Shown here one piece after another: positions 1-5,850 of a stretch of DNA of 8,877 nt. Every line of letters starts with the position of its first letter. Position 1 is the stretch's first letter. The notes beneath the pieces were generated by a model. The model had not been told where the DNA came from, ran no database searches, and saw only the letters and a list, made by a program, of their open reading frames with translations. The position numbers and the translations under genes are program-made. The stretch covers positions 1 through 8,877 of the forward strand of contig URFB01000040.1 in NCBI GenBank assembly GCA_900547045.1, read 5' to 3'. This DNA is from an uncultured Mollicutes bacterium. GTDB lineage: Bacteria > Bacillota_I > Bacilli_A > Acholeplasmatales > Anaeroplasmataceae.

Positions 1-381
1 CATAAAATATTTTTTAGAAATAATACTTACAATTGGATCGTCAGCGATTATTTCATATACATAATCCTCACTTTTCGAAAAGCCATAATACTTTATGTTT
101 GAACCCCATAAATTATTTTTTATAACTTCCGTATAATTATCAATCAAACCATTTAAACCAACATATTCAACATTACCATTAAAATTATGACTCATAAATT
201 CCTTGGCTGATAAATACGATTCTAAATAGTCATAAATTGTATAGCTACTATATTTCCCATACATATAATCACTATCAGTATATGACCCAATTTCATCATC
301 TACTACATTTCCTGCACTACTTTTACTAACAATTATAAAAGTAGTTAAACAAATAAACATCAAACAAATAATTTTCTTCAT
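1..381 (-). CDS. Putative secreted protein, N-terminal part (runs off left edge)
   Basis: The reading frame is open from an ATG at 381 to the window edge, giving 127 residues with no stop, so the C-terminus is missing. AAAGGAG lies 11 nt before the ATG. Residues 1-23 look like a type I signal peptide: a KK pair, a hydrophobic stretch (IICLMFICLTTFIIV) and a small-residue SSA site before Gly24. Cys6 and Cys11 are too early and too poorly placed for a lipobox. The mature part is rich in Tyr, Asp and Ser (for example DYMYGKYSSYTIYDYLESY at 39-57), fitting an extracellular protein. I recognise no domain and assign no function. It is separated from the transporter gene upstream by a terminator and has its own long leader, so it is probably an independent transcription unit. 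The frame, RBS and signal peptide make a real gene likely. Confidence 0.75.
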   Translation of the reverse strand, partial: MKKIICLMFICLTTFIIVSKSSAGNVVDDEIGSYTDSDYMYGKYSSYTIYDYLESYLSAKEFMSHNFNGNVEYVGLNGLIDNYTEVIKNNLWGSNIKYYGFSKSEDYVYEIIADDPIVSIISKKYFM

Positions 382-432
382 TATCCTTACTTCTCCTTTA
401 ATTTTTTTACTTATTTTGCTAATTAAATTGTT

Positions 433-452
433 TTATGTCATTTTATCCTCCC
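433..452 (-). promoter_or_regulatory. SD-driven start-stop mini-ORF (Met-Thr-stop) in leader
   Basis: On the minus strand GGGAGG (452-447) is followed after 5 nt by ATG ACA TAA (441-433). This is a better-spaced ribosome binding site than the one for the real gene. The ATG is exactly 60 nt upstream of, and in frame with, the secreted-protein ATG at 381, with only this TAA between them. It could be a minimal upstream ORF affecting translation, a relic of an older start, or chance. Confidence 0.3.
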
Positions 453-473
453 TCTTATTGATTAACTTAATAT

Positions 474-570
474 TTACAAATACTATTAAAAAAGTTCTAT
501 ACTCCTGACACAAAATTTCTATAAATTTAAAATTCAATGTTTTAATTAATCATTTAAATAGTATTTACAA
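474..570 (-). repeat. Imperfect 18-nt inverted repeat in leader
   Basis: The arms are 474-491 (plus strand ttacaaatactattaaaa) and 553-570 (tttaaatagtatttacaa), matching 15 of 18 as DNA. In the transcript two of the mismatches become G-U pairs, leaving one T-T mismatch. The core AAATACTATT/AATAGTATTT is perfect over 10 bp. The arms enclose 61 nt and would form a long-range stem in the leader RNA of the secreted-protein gene. All pairs in the core but one are A-U, so stability is modest. Confidence 0.4.
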
Positions 571-627
571 TTTATCCTTTTTCTTTTTTTAATTTATAAC
601 TCCCAACTATCTATCATCTTTAAAATC

Positions 628-636
628 ATTATAGCA
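628..636 (-). promoter_or_regulatory. Extended -10 promoter for secreted-protein gene
   Basis: The minus strand reads TGCTATAAT, a full extended -10 element (TGn plus consensus TATAAT). No good -35 hexamer is found 16-18 bp upstream. That position is instead occupied by one copy of a 15-bp direct repeat. The predicted start site is near 621. An activated promoter would fit this layout. The distance to the gene (about 240 nt) is the main doubt. Confidence 0.5.
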
Positions 637-646
637 TAATTTTTTT

Positions 647-680
647 AATAGTAACATAAAATTTAAATAGTAACATAAAA
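647..680 (-). repeat. Perfect 15-bp direct repeat, period 19 bp, over the -35 region
   Basis: Minus-strand TTTTATGTTACTATT occurs at 680-666 and again at 661-647, identical at all 15 positions, with starts 19 bp apart (nearly two helical turns). Copy 2 ends 13 bp before the TATAAT at 633-628, so the copies sit at about -26 to -40 and -45 to -59. This is the geometry of a direct-repeat operator for a dimeric activator. Copy 1 overlaps the T-run of the terminator of the preceding operon. Confidence 0.5.
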
Positions 681-712
681 AAAGAGGAACAACATACTAT
701 GTAATTCACTCT
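676..712 (-). terminator. Intrinsic terminator after GH28-AEC operon
   Basis: The transcript forms AGAG(U)GAA(UU)ACAU-AGU-AUGU(UG)UUC-CUCU: three short stem blocks (709-712/683-686, 705-707/687-689, 699-702/692-695) interrupted by a bulge and a 2x2 internal loop. It is followed by an uninterrupted run of Us (683-677). It lies 10 nt past the AEC stop codon. Confidence 0.75.
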
Positions 713-722
713 TCTAAAAGTA

Positions 723-1769
723 TTAAATTGCAAAGATGCCAAGCAATGAGCAAGCAAAGATAATTAAAAATAGGGTTAGAGCGGATGAAATAGATGTCCA
801 TACAACTAGCTGACCTGCAAGCTCATCATCGTTGTTCATTTCCGCAGCCATTGGGGCAGATGATACCGCAACTGGGGTACCAAATAGAGCAATTAGGGCT
901 GGGAAGCATATGCTACTATCCATTCCAAGGAAGCTACCACTCTTATTAAGAAAATAGGCAACTAAAAGACAAGTAATAGGAACAATTAAAACTCGCGCAA
1001 GGGTTCCGGCAATGATTTGCTTCTTAAGACGAGAAATGGCACTGAAGGTAAAGTCACCACCAAGGGCAAGTAGGGCAAGTGAAGATGCAATACCCTTAAG
1101 ATTATTAATGGTTGTATATAGGAAAGGAATATTATTCTTAATTGTAAATAAAGGAGTTTCTCTTCCAATTGTAAGAAGGGATCTAATTCCTAAGGCTACA
1201 ATTCCTAAGAATACACCAATAATCAATGGATTTTTTACAATCTTAAGCAAAATATCCTTAACGCTAACCTTCTTATCTTCGTCCTTAACAAAAATAGATA
1301 GGGATACAATCGCTAAAATATTAAACAAAGGAATTGAGGTAGCTGAAAGTACAGCGGCTACAATCTTTGCCTCAGCATTACCACCAGCAAGTGATTCAAC
1401 AAGTGAAATACCGATAATGGCGAAATTAGATCTAAAAATACACTGTAAAATTACACCCTTTTGTCTATTTTCCTTGATAAATAAAAGAACATATAAAAGA
1501 CCAAAACCAAACACAAGCAGAATCGCTACCATAGAAAAGACTACAACCTTCCATTGCCTGCCTATTTCTGAAATATTTTCGGTTTGATAGATATTTATAA
1601 AAAGCATGGCAGGGATACAAATCTTAAAGCATAACTTATTAGCTAGCCTCCAAAATGAATCCGGAACCAATTTGATTTTCTTCAAAAAATAGCCCAATAA
1701 AATCAATAAAATAATGGGAAGCACTGCATTACATGTAAATGCTAAATTATTAAAAATAGAAAGAAACAT
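723..1769 (-). CDS. AEC-family membrane transporter (auxin efflux carrier / malate permease type)
   Basis: This is a 348-residue integral membrane protein of the bile/arsenite/riboflavin transporter superfamily type known as AEC (Mem_trans). About ten hydrophobic segments can be drawn, roughly at 12-30, 48-62, 74-98, 107-129, 135-160, 178-196, 226-240, 250-272, 285-305 and 318-345. The N-terminal ILPI-type entry followed by LLGYFLKK, and the C-terminal GTPVAVSSAPMAAEMNND before the last helix, are typical of the family. Bacterial members move organic anions such as malate; the substrate here cannot be read from sequence. The ATG lies one base after the GH28 stop codon, and its AAAGGAG binding site is inside the last GH28 codons, so the two are cotranscribed and probably translationally coupled. 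That suggests a substrate or product of the GH28 pathway (an uronate or other organic acid), which is inference. Length is normal (family about 300-370). Confidence 0.85.
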   Translation of the reverse strand: MFLSIFNNLAFTCNAVLPIILLILLGYFLKKIKLVPDSFWRLANKLCFKICIPAMLFINIYQTENISEIGRQWKVVVFSMVAILLVFGFGLLYVLLFIKENRQKGVILQCIFRSNFAIIGISLVESLAGGNAEAKIVAAVLSATSIPLFNILAIVSLSIFVKDEDKKVSVKDILLKIVKNPLIIGVFLGIVALGIRSLLTIGRETPLFTIKNNIPFLYTTINNLKGIASSLALLALGGDFTFSAISRLKKQIIAGTLARVLIVPITCLLVAYFLNKSGSFLGMDSSICFPALIALFGTPVAVSSAPMAAEMNNDDELAGQLVVWTSISSALTLFLIIFACSLLGIFAI

Positions 1770-1770
1770 A

Positions 1771-3264
1771 TTATTTAGTCCACTCCTTTATAATTTCTTT
1801 TCCACTAACACCAGCAAATGTTACATTTTTAGTTTCAAGCTTATCTACGTTTAGGCAAAAAATACCTGCCTTTTTCATTTTATAGGGATGCTCCATCATA
1901 CAAGGAATGCCTTCTTCAGCATCCTCATTATAGCTAAATGAAACATTTTCAAATGAAACTAATTTGATTGGCATTTCCGCAAGACCTAAAAAAACTCCGG
2001 CGGCGATGCTTACACCCTCGCATTTCATATTTGAAAAATGGAATTTTCCAAGTACCGGTGTATATTCATCTACCTTTAAGGCCTTAGTTGTCCACACATA
2101 CTCCGTATGACCACCCTTAGGTCCCATATTGTAGTAGCTATTAATAACAAATGGGGTTAAAACATTTTTCATTAGAATATCATCAAAAATAATATTATCA
2201 ATTTGCCCAATATTTCCTCTTCCTCTTCTGGTCTTAATACGAAGCCCGCGATCAGTATTTTCAAATAGGCATCTTCTTACGGTTATATTATTAATTCCTC
2301 CCGAGGATTCACTTCCAAATACAACGCCACCATGACCATCAGCCATGAGATTATTTTCAATTAAAATATCACTAGAGGCTTTTTTATATTTTAAAGCTAA
2401 ATCATAGGTGCCCGATTTAATCGCAATACAATCATCACCTACAGAAAACTTACAGCCCTTAATTTCAATATTACTTGAGCAATCAGGGTCGATACCATCA
2501 GTTGTAGGCATCTTAGGGTTATTCTTAAGCTCTAAATTATAAAAATTAAGATGGGATGACATATAAGGATGAATAGCCCAGGCTTGGGTATTATGAACAT
2601 AAAGACCAATAATACTTATATTGCTTGATCTTACCATAAAGATGGAATGTCCACGCCAAGCGATATTCATTTGACGGTGATTTATATACCAATCACCATT
2701 TTCAGCCTGACCATCAATTTCACCCTCACCATAAACAGTAATGTTTTCACTGTCCACAAAATTTAGGGTTGAAGCAAAATTATTAACCTCAGCTCCCTCC
2801 CAAAGACCGATATTGGCATAGGAAGGATGAATGGGATAATCTCTTCTTTGAGTTGAGGCTAAAATTTTAGCACCCTTCTTTAAATAAAGATTAATATTTG
2901 ATTTTAAATATAATGATGTTACAAGATAGGTACCATCTTCAATAATTAAGGTCCCACCAAAGGGAGTAGCCATTATAGCGGCCTGAATAAAGGCTGTATC
3001 ATTATTTACTCCATCAGCGTATGGATTAAAATCCTTAAGGTAAATCGTCCAAGGCTCCTTAGGCGTAATAAAGGAAATCTCCTCCTGTGCCTTTAAAGTA
3101 TATTCTTCATCTGGCTTTAAGTCATAGATTGTAAAGACATTTCTTTTTTCTTTTCTTAAAAAATTACCATTTAAAATAATGTCATACTCCTTTTCATTAT
3201 AGTAGGGAGTATTACTTTCAAGTTCAATTGTAACTGAACGTGAATTCAAATTAACGATTTTCAT
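1771..3264 (-). CDS. Glycoside hydrolase family 28, intracellular polygalacturonase-type enzyme
   Basis: This 497-residue protein hydrolyses alpha-1,4 links in (oligo)galacturonate, judging by family. Residues 1-70 resemble a small beta-sandwich (FN3-like: NVFTIYDLKPDEEYTL), and the right-handed beta-helix follows from about 75. GH28 active-site motifs are in order: TTDGID 254-259 (family NTDGxD, with Asn replaced by Thr254), GDDCIAIKSG 276-285 with the Asp pair 277/278, GHGG 310-313 with His311, and RIK 342-344. These match Asp180, Asp201, Asp202, His223, Arg256 and Lys258 of fungal endopolygalacturonase II. There is no signal peptide, so it should act in the cytoplasm on imported oligogalacturonides, more likely as an exo-enzyme. 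The start is an ATG 4 nt after GGTGAT; the ATG 5 nt upstream is out of frame and stops after five codons. It is first gene of a two-gene operon with the AEC transporter. A rhamnogalacturonan or xylogalacturonan substrate remains possible. Confidence 0.9.
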   Translation of the reverse strand: MKIVNLNSRSVTIELESNTPYYNEKEYDIILNGNFLRKEKRNVFTIYDLKPDEEYTLKAQEEISFITPKEPWTIYLKDFNPYADGVNNDTAFIQAAIMATPFGGTLIIEDGTYLVTSLYLKSNINLYLKKGAKILASTQRRDYPIHPSYANIGLWEGAEVNNFASTLNFVDSENITVYGEGEIDGQAENGDWYINHRQMNIAWRGHSIFMVRSSNISIIGLYVHNTQAWAIHPYMSSHLNFYNLELKNNPKMPTTDGIDPDCSSNIEIKGCKFSVGDDCIAIKSGTYDLALKYKKASSDILIENNLMADGHGGVVFGSESSGGINNITVRRCLFENTDRGLRIKTRRGRGNIGQIDNIIFDDILMKNVLTPFVINSYYNMGPKGGHTEYVWTTKALKVDEYTPVLGKFHFSNMKCEGVSIAAGVFLGLAEMPIKLVSFENVSFSYNEDAEEGIPCMMEHPYKMKKAGIFCLNVDKLETKNVTFAGVSGKEIIKEWTK

Positions 3265-3282
3265 TCATATCACCACGATTTG

Positions 3283-3310
3283 ATTATATTTATTTTTAAG
3301 CATTTGCCAA
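3283..3310 (-). promoter_or_regulatory. Promoter of GH28-AEC operon
   Basis: TTGGCA (3310-3305, 5 of 6 to TTGACA), a 16-bp spacer, and a perfect TATAAT (3288-3283). Predicted transcription start is at about 3276-3279, leaving a leader of only about 12-15 nt that is mostly the GGTGAT ribosome binding site. No catabolite-repression (cre-like) palindrome is visible around it. It sits just downstream of the ktrA terminator. Confidence 0.75.
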
Positions 3311-3331
3311 GGAAAAAGCATCACAAAAGAT

Positions 3332-3363
3332 AAAAAGCTTAAGTTTTTTAATCCTAAGCCTTT
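3332..3363 (-). terminator. Intrinsic terminator of ktrBA operon
   Basis: The transcript stem GCUUAGG/CUUAAGC (3359-3353/3343-3337) has 7 bp including one G-U, a 9-nt A-rich loop, and a UUUUU run (3336-3332) that can also pair with the AAAG before the stem. It lies about 20 nt after the ktrA stop. Confidence 0.75.
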
Positions 3364-3379
3364 ATTTTATATAATTTAA

Positions 3380-4036
3380 TTAGCCATTAATAGCTTTATC
3401 AAATTTTGTGATCTTTAAATTCCTTCCAACAACCAAAATAGCGTCTGATGGTTTAATGGTATCAGAGCCCTTTGGAAGGAAGAATTTTCCATCCCTGATA
3501 ATACCTACGATATTTATGTCATATTTATTACGATAATCTAACTCTAGCAAGCTATGCTCCTCAAAGTCCGAAGGAATTGCGATTTGTACAATCGCATGCT
3601 CCTGGTCAATTGAATAATAATCAAGCATTGTATCTGATAGAATTTGCTTAGCATATTGACGTCCAGCATCATTCTCAGGAATTAAAACCTCATCCGCTCC
3701 AAGCCTCTCTAGTACATTAGAATACTCAGAATCATCAACACGAACCGTAATATACTTAACGCCAAGCTCCTTTAAATTGATCGTTGTAAGAATGGTAGCC
3801 TGAAGGTTATTACCAATCGCTACAACTGCGTGGTCAATATTCTTAGCTCCAATTTCTTCAAGAATTCTTTTTTTAGTTGAATCACATACAAAGCATTGCT
3901 CAATATATTCAGATACCTGATTAACACAGGCCTCATCAACATCCACACCAATGATATCCTTAGTATGTAATGATAATTCCTTAACAATCGACGTACCTAA
4001 GCGTCCAAGCCCGATAACCATATAATTCTTTCCCAT
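3380..4036 (-). CDS. ktrA: KtrA/TrkA-type RCK regulatory subunit of potassium uptake
   Basis: This 218-residue cytoplasmic protein forms the nucleotide-binding gating ring under a Ktr/Trk potassium translocator. The N-terminal RCK (TrkA-N Rossmann) domain has GLGRLG at 9-14 and an acidic VDVD end of beta 2 at 31-34. Residues from about 135 form the RCK-C (TrkA-C) domain (ILVVGRNLKITKF near the end). Length is close to typical KtrA (about 220) and half that of TrkA of Proteobacteria, which carries two copies. In Bacillus and Staphylococcus the KtrA Rossmann domain binds ATP/ADP and its RCK-C domain binds c-di-AMP; both are likely but not shown here. The ATG follows the ktrB stop by 13 nt, and GGAGG fills that gap 6 nt from the ATG, so it is the second gene of the ktrBA operon. 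Confidence 0.92.
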   Translation of the reverse strand: MGKNYMVIGLGRLGTSIVKELSLHTKDIIGVDVDEACVNQVSEYIEQCFVCDSTKKRILEEIGAKNIDHAVVAIGNNLQATILTTINLKELGVKYITVRVDDSEYSNVLERLGADEVLIPENDAGRQYAKQILSDTMLDYYSIDQEHAIVQIAIPSDFEEHSLLELDYRNKYDINIVGIIRDGKFFLPKGSDTIKPSDAILVVGRNLKITKFDKAING

Positions 4037-4049
4037 AATTATCCTCCAA

Positions 4050-5390
4050 TTATCCTATAAGAATTTTTCCTTCAACAAATTTAACATCACGACTCATAAT
4101 TAAATTAGTTCTTGATGTCCACATTGAAATAAAGGTAAGTGGTCCTAAACGACCAATAAACATTGTAATAATAATCAAAATTTTAGTAGCTACATTAAGA
4201 CTTGAGGTAATACCGGTACTAAGACCTACGGTATCAAAGGCTGAAATCACCTCATAGGCAATTGACTCAAGGCTGAATGGTGATTTGGCCTCGAAGGCAC
4301 ATGCCAATAAAATAGCTAATGCAAGATAGGAAATCTCAACAACAAATAGGATGAAAACCTTATTAATTGTTTGTTGATTAATTTTACGCTTAAATACATT
4401 AGGTGTTTGACCCTTAGAGAAGCATAAAATTGATATAATTATAACTGAAAATGTTGTCGTTTTAAGTCCACCACCGGTTGAGCAAGGGGATGCACCGATA
4501 AACATTTGAATAACACTTAAAAGATAAGCGGGCTTACAAGCTTCTACTCTTGCCTGATCAATTGAAGCAAATCCTGCCGTTCTAGTTGTAACACTTTGGA
4601 AAAAGGCCTGTAGCCAAGTAATATTATCACCTGATAAATAAAAGAATAGCTTATAGCCAAGTGCTCCTGTAACTAAAATAATAATAGTTACAATTAATAC
4701 AAGCTTAGTATGAAGCTGAAGCTTATACCATCTTCTTTTTGATAAAACATCAATAATAACAATAAAGCCAAGTCCACCTAAGGTAATTAAAACCATAATA
4801 ATAATATTAAGCATTACATCAGATGAATAGGGAATTAGGGATGGCATTTCATTTCTAAAAATATCAATACCCGCATTATTAAAGGCTGAAACCGCATGGA
4901 ATAAGCCATATTTTAAGGATGTAACAAAGCTATAATCATATCTAAATTTAAAGATTAAAAATAATAATAAGATTCCAATTAATTGAATTATAACCGCAAG
5001 CGGTACAACCTTTTTAACAAGCTGTACTACTCCTCGGCTTGTATCCTGATTTAATGTTTCCTTCATTAAAAGACGGCTTGAAATACCGATTTTAGCACCA
5101 ACAAGGGAATATATAAAAGAAACTAGGGTTAAAAACGAAAGACCACCAATTTCAATCATAATTAAAACGGTTAAATGACCGAAGGTTGATAATGCTTCTC
5201 CCACCGAAACCGTCGAAAGACCAGTTACGCAGGTTGATGAGGTCGCAAGGAATAAGGCATCTATGAAGGGGAGCCCCTTTCGATCCTTAGTTGAAATCGG
5301 AAGTAATAAAATAAGTGTTCCGACTAATATAACACATAAAAAAGATATAATTATTAGAAATTGAGGCTTTAGCTTTTTCTTTAATTTCAC
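4050..5390 (-). CDS. ktrB: KtrB/TrkH-type potassium translocating subunit
   Basis: This 446-residue membrane protein conducts potassium (in Ktr systems often sodium-dependent) and partners with the KtrA ring. Four pore-loop repeats carry the conserved filter glycines: TCVTGLST 53-60 (Gly57), HAVSAFNNAG 165-174 (Gly174), TTRTAGF 268-274 (Gly273) and FDTVGLSTG 385-393 (Gly389). The intramembrane gating loop between is SPCSTGGGLKTTT (301-313), and GRLGPLTF (413-420) is the usual C-terminal motif. Single glycines in the filter repeats mark a KtrB/TrkH type rather than a classical K+ channel. The start is GTG at 5390; an in-frame TGA four codons upstream excludes a longer form. The SD AAAGGA is 14 nt from GTG, rather far, but well placed for a tiny ORF whose stop overlaps the GTG. 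Order is ktrB then ktrA, with no upstream c-di-AMP riboswitch in the roughly 28-nt leader. Confidence 0.92.
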   Translation of the reverse strand: MKLKKKLKPQFLIIISFLCVILVGTLILLLPISTKDRKGLPFIDALFLATSSTCVTGLSTVSVGEALSTFGHLTVLIMIEIGGLSFLTLVSFIYSLVGAKIGISSRLLMKETLNQDTSRGVVQLVKKVVPLAVIIQLIGILLLFLIFKFRYDYSFVTSLKYGLFHAVSAFNNAGIDIFRNEMPSLIPYSSDVMLNIIIMVLITLGGLGFIVIIDVLSKRRWYKLQLHTKLVLIVTIIILVTGALGYKLFFYLSGDNITWLQAFFQSVTTRTAGFASIDQARVEACKPAYLLSVIQMFIGASPCSTGGGLKTTTFSVIIISILCFSKGQTPNVFKRKINQQTINKVFILFVVEISYLALAILLACAFEAKSPFSLESIAYEVISAFDTVGLSTGITSSLNVATKILIIITMFIGRLGPLTFISMWTSRTNLIMSRDVKFVEGKILIG

Positions 5391-5403
5391 AAGATCATCT
5401 CAT
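5387..5403 (-). promoter_or_regulatory. Two overlapping start-stop mini-ORFs leading into ktrB
   Basis: On the minus strand ATG AGA TGA (5403-5395) overlaps ATG ATC TTG TGA (5398-5387), whose TGA overlaps the ktrB GTG (GTGA, 5390-5387). The AAAGGA binding site is 6 nt before the second ATG, ideal spacing, but 14 nt from the GTG. A ribosome could therefore start on Met-Ile-Leu-stop and restart on GTG. A secondary SD-like GAG nearer the GTG is an alternative. Confidence 0.3.
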
Positions 5404-5424
5404 TTCCTTTTTTAAGTCTAAGTT

Positions 5425-5453
5425 ATTATACTCTAAAAACAAATAGATTGCAA
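5425..5453 (-). promoter_or_regulatory. Promoter of ktrBA operon
   Basis: TTGCAA (5453-5448, 4 of 6), a 17-bp spacer, and TATAAT (5430-5425, perfect). The predicted start is near 5418, about 28 nt before the ktrB GTG. The -35 lies just past the rplS terminator, so ktrBA should be transcribed separately from rplS. Confidence 0.7.
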
Positions 5454-5459
5454 GTTAAC

Positions 5460-5489
5460 AAAAAAGGACCAGAAATAATCCTGATCCTT
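5460..5489 (-). terminator. Intrinsic terminator after rplS
   Basis: A 9-bp stem AAGGAUCAG/CUGGUCCUU (5489-5481/5472-5464, one G-U), an 8-nt loop, and a T-run (5465-5460) make a textbook Rho-independent terminator 7 nt after the rplS stop codon. Confidence 0.9.
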
Positions 5490-5496
5490 AATCTCA

Positions 5497-5850
5497 TTAT
5501 CGACGCTCTTTGATACGAGATGCTTTTGCAGAAAGTGTACGAATATAATGTAACTTAGCTCTACGAACCTTACCAAGACGAGTAACCTCAATCTTGTCAA
5601 TGATTGGTGCATGTACAGGGAATGTACGCTCAACACCAATACCGTAAGAAATCTTACGAACAGTGAAAGTTTCAGAAATACCTCCACCTTGACGCTTAAT
5701 TACTAAACCTTCGAAAACTTGGATACGATGAGTATCTCCTTCTACAATTTTAACATATACCTTAACATTGTCACCTGGACGGAATGCTGGTACATCTTTC
5801 TTTAGGTATTGTGCAGTAATCTCATTAATTAATGCTTGACCCTTTGCCAT
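5497..5850 (-). CDS. rplS: 50S ribosomal protein L19
   Basis: This 117-residue protein (family about 115) sits in the large subunit at the interface with the 30S subunit. The sequence is diagnostic from MAKGQALINEIT through VKIVEGDTHRIQVFEG (33-48) and the L19 signature region GVERTFPVHAP (72-82) with RLGKVRRAKLHYIR (91-104). The ATG at 5850 was chosen because AAGGAG is 10 nt upstream; a GTG at 5871 would start before and read through this binding site, adding seven unlikely residues. It follows trmD, as in Bacillus (rimM-trmD-rplS), but with its own strong promoter and a structured leader, so it can be expressed apart from the upstream genes. It ends at a strong terminator. Identification is near certain. 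Confidence 0.98.
   Translation of the reverse strand: MAKGQALINEITAQYLKKDVPAFRPGDNVKVYVKIVEGDTHRIQVFEGLVIKRQGGGISETFTVRKISYGIGVERTFPVHAPIIDKIEVTRLGKVRRAKLHYIRTLSAKASRIKERR

Larger units (their letters stand above)
382..621 (-). promoter_or_regulatory. Long AT-rich 5' leader of the secreted-protein gene
   Basis: From the predicted start site near 621 to the ATG at 381 lie about 240 nt with no ORF of note on either strand. This is far longer than the other leaders in the window (roughly 12 to 80 nt). It contains the 18-nt inverted repeat at 474-491/553-570, a small AAATTT-ATAG-AAATTT hairpin sequence between the arms, and a start-stop mini-ORF with a strong SD at 433-452. It matches no riboswitch or T-box that I can recognise. 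High AT content makes chance pairing easy, so a regulatory role is inferred. Confidence 0.35.

Noticed and set aside
986..1168. 60-codon minus-strand ORF inside the AEC gene
   Set aside because: It is an alternate frame of the transporter; its low-complexity Leu/Pro-rich product and lack of an RBS mark it as a shadow.
1012..1587. 191-codon plus-strand ORF opposite the AEC transporter gene
   Set aside because: It has no ribosome binding site or recognisable domain, and it lies wholly antisense to a clear membrane-protein gene whose codon pattern explains the open frame.
3265..3379. Possible small gene or riboswitch between ktrA and the GH28 gene
   Set aside because: The 115 nt are fully explained by the ktrA terminator, the GH28 promoter and a short leader; no usable ORF is present.
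5433..5687. 84-codon minus-strand ORF across the rplS end
   Set aside because: It is an alternate frame of rplS running through the rplS terminator and the ktrB promoter region.
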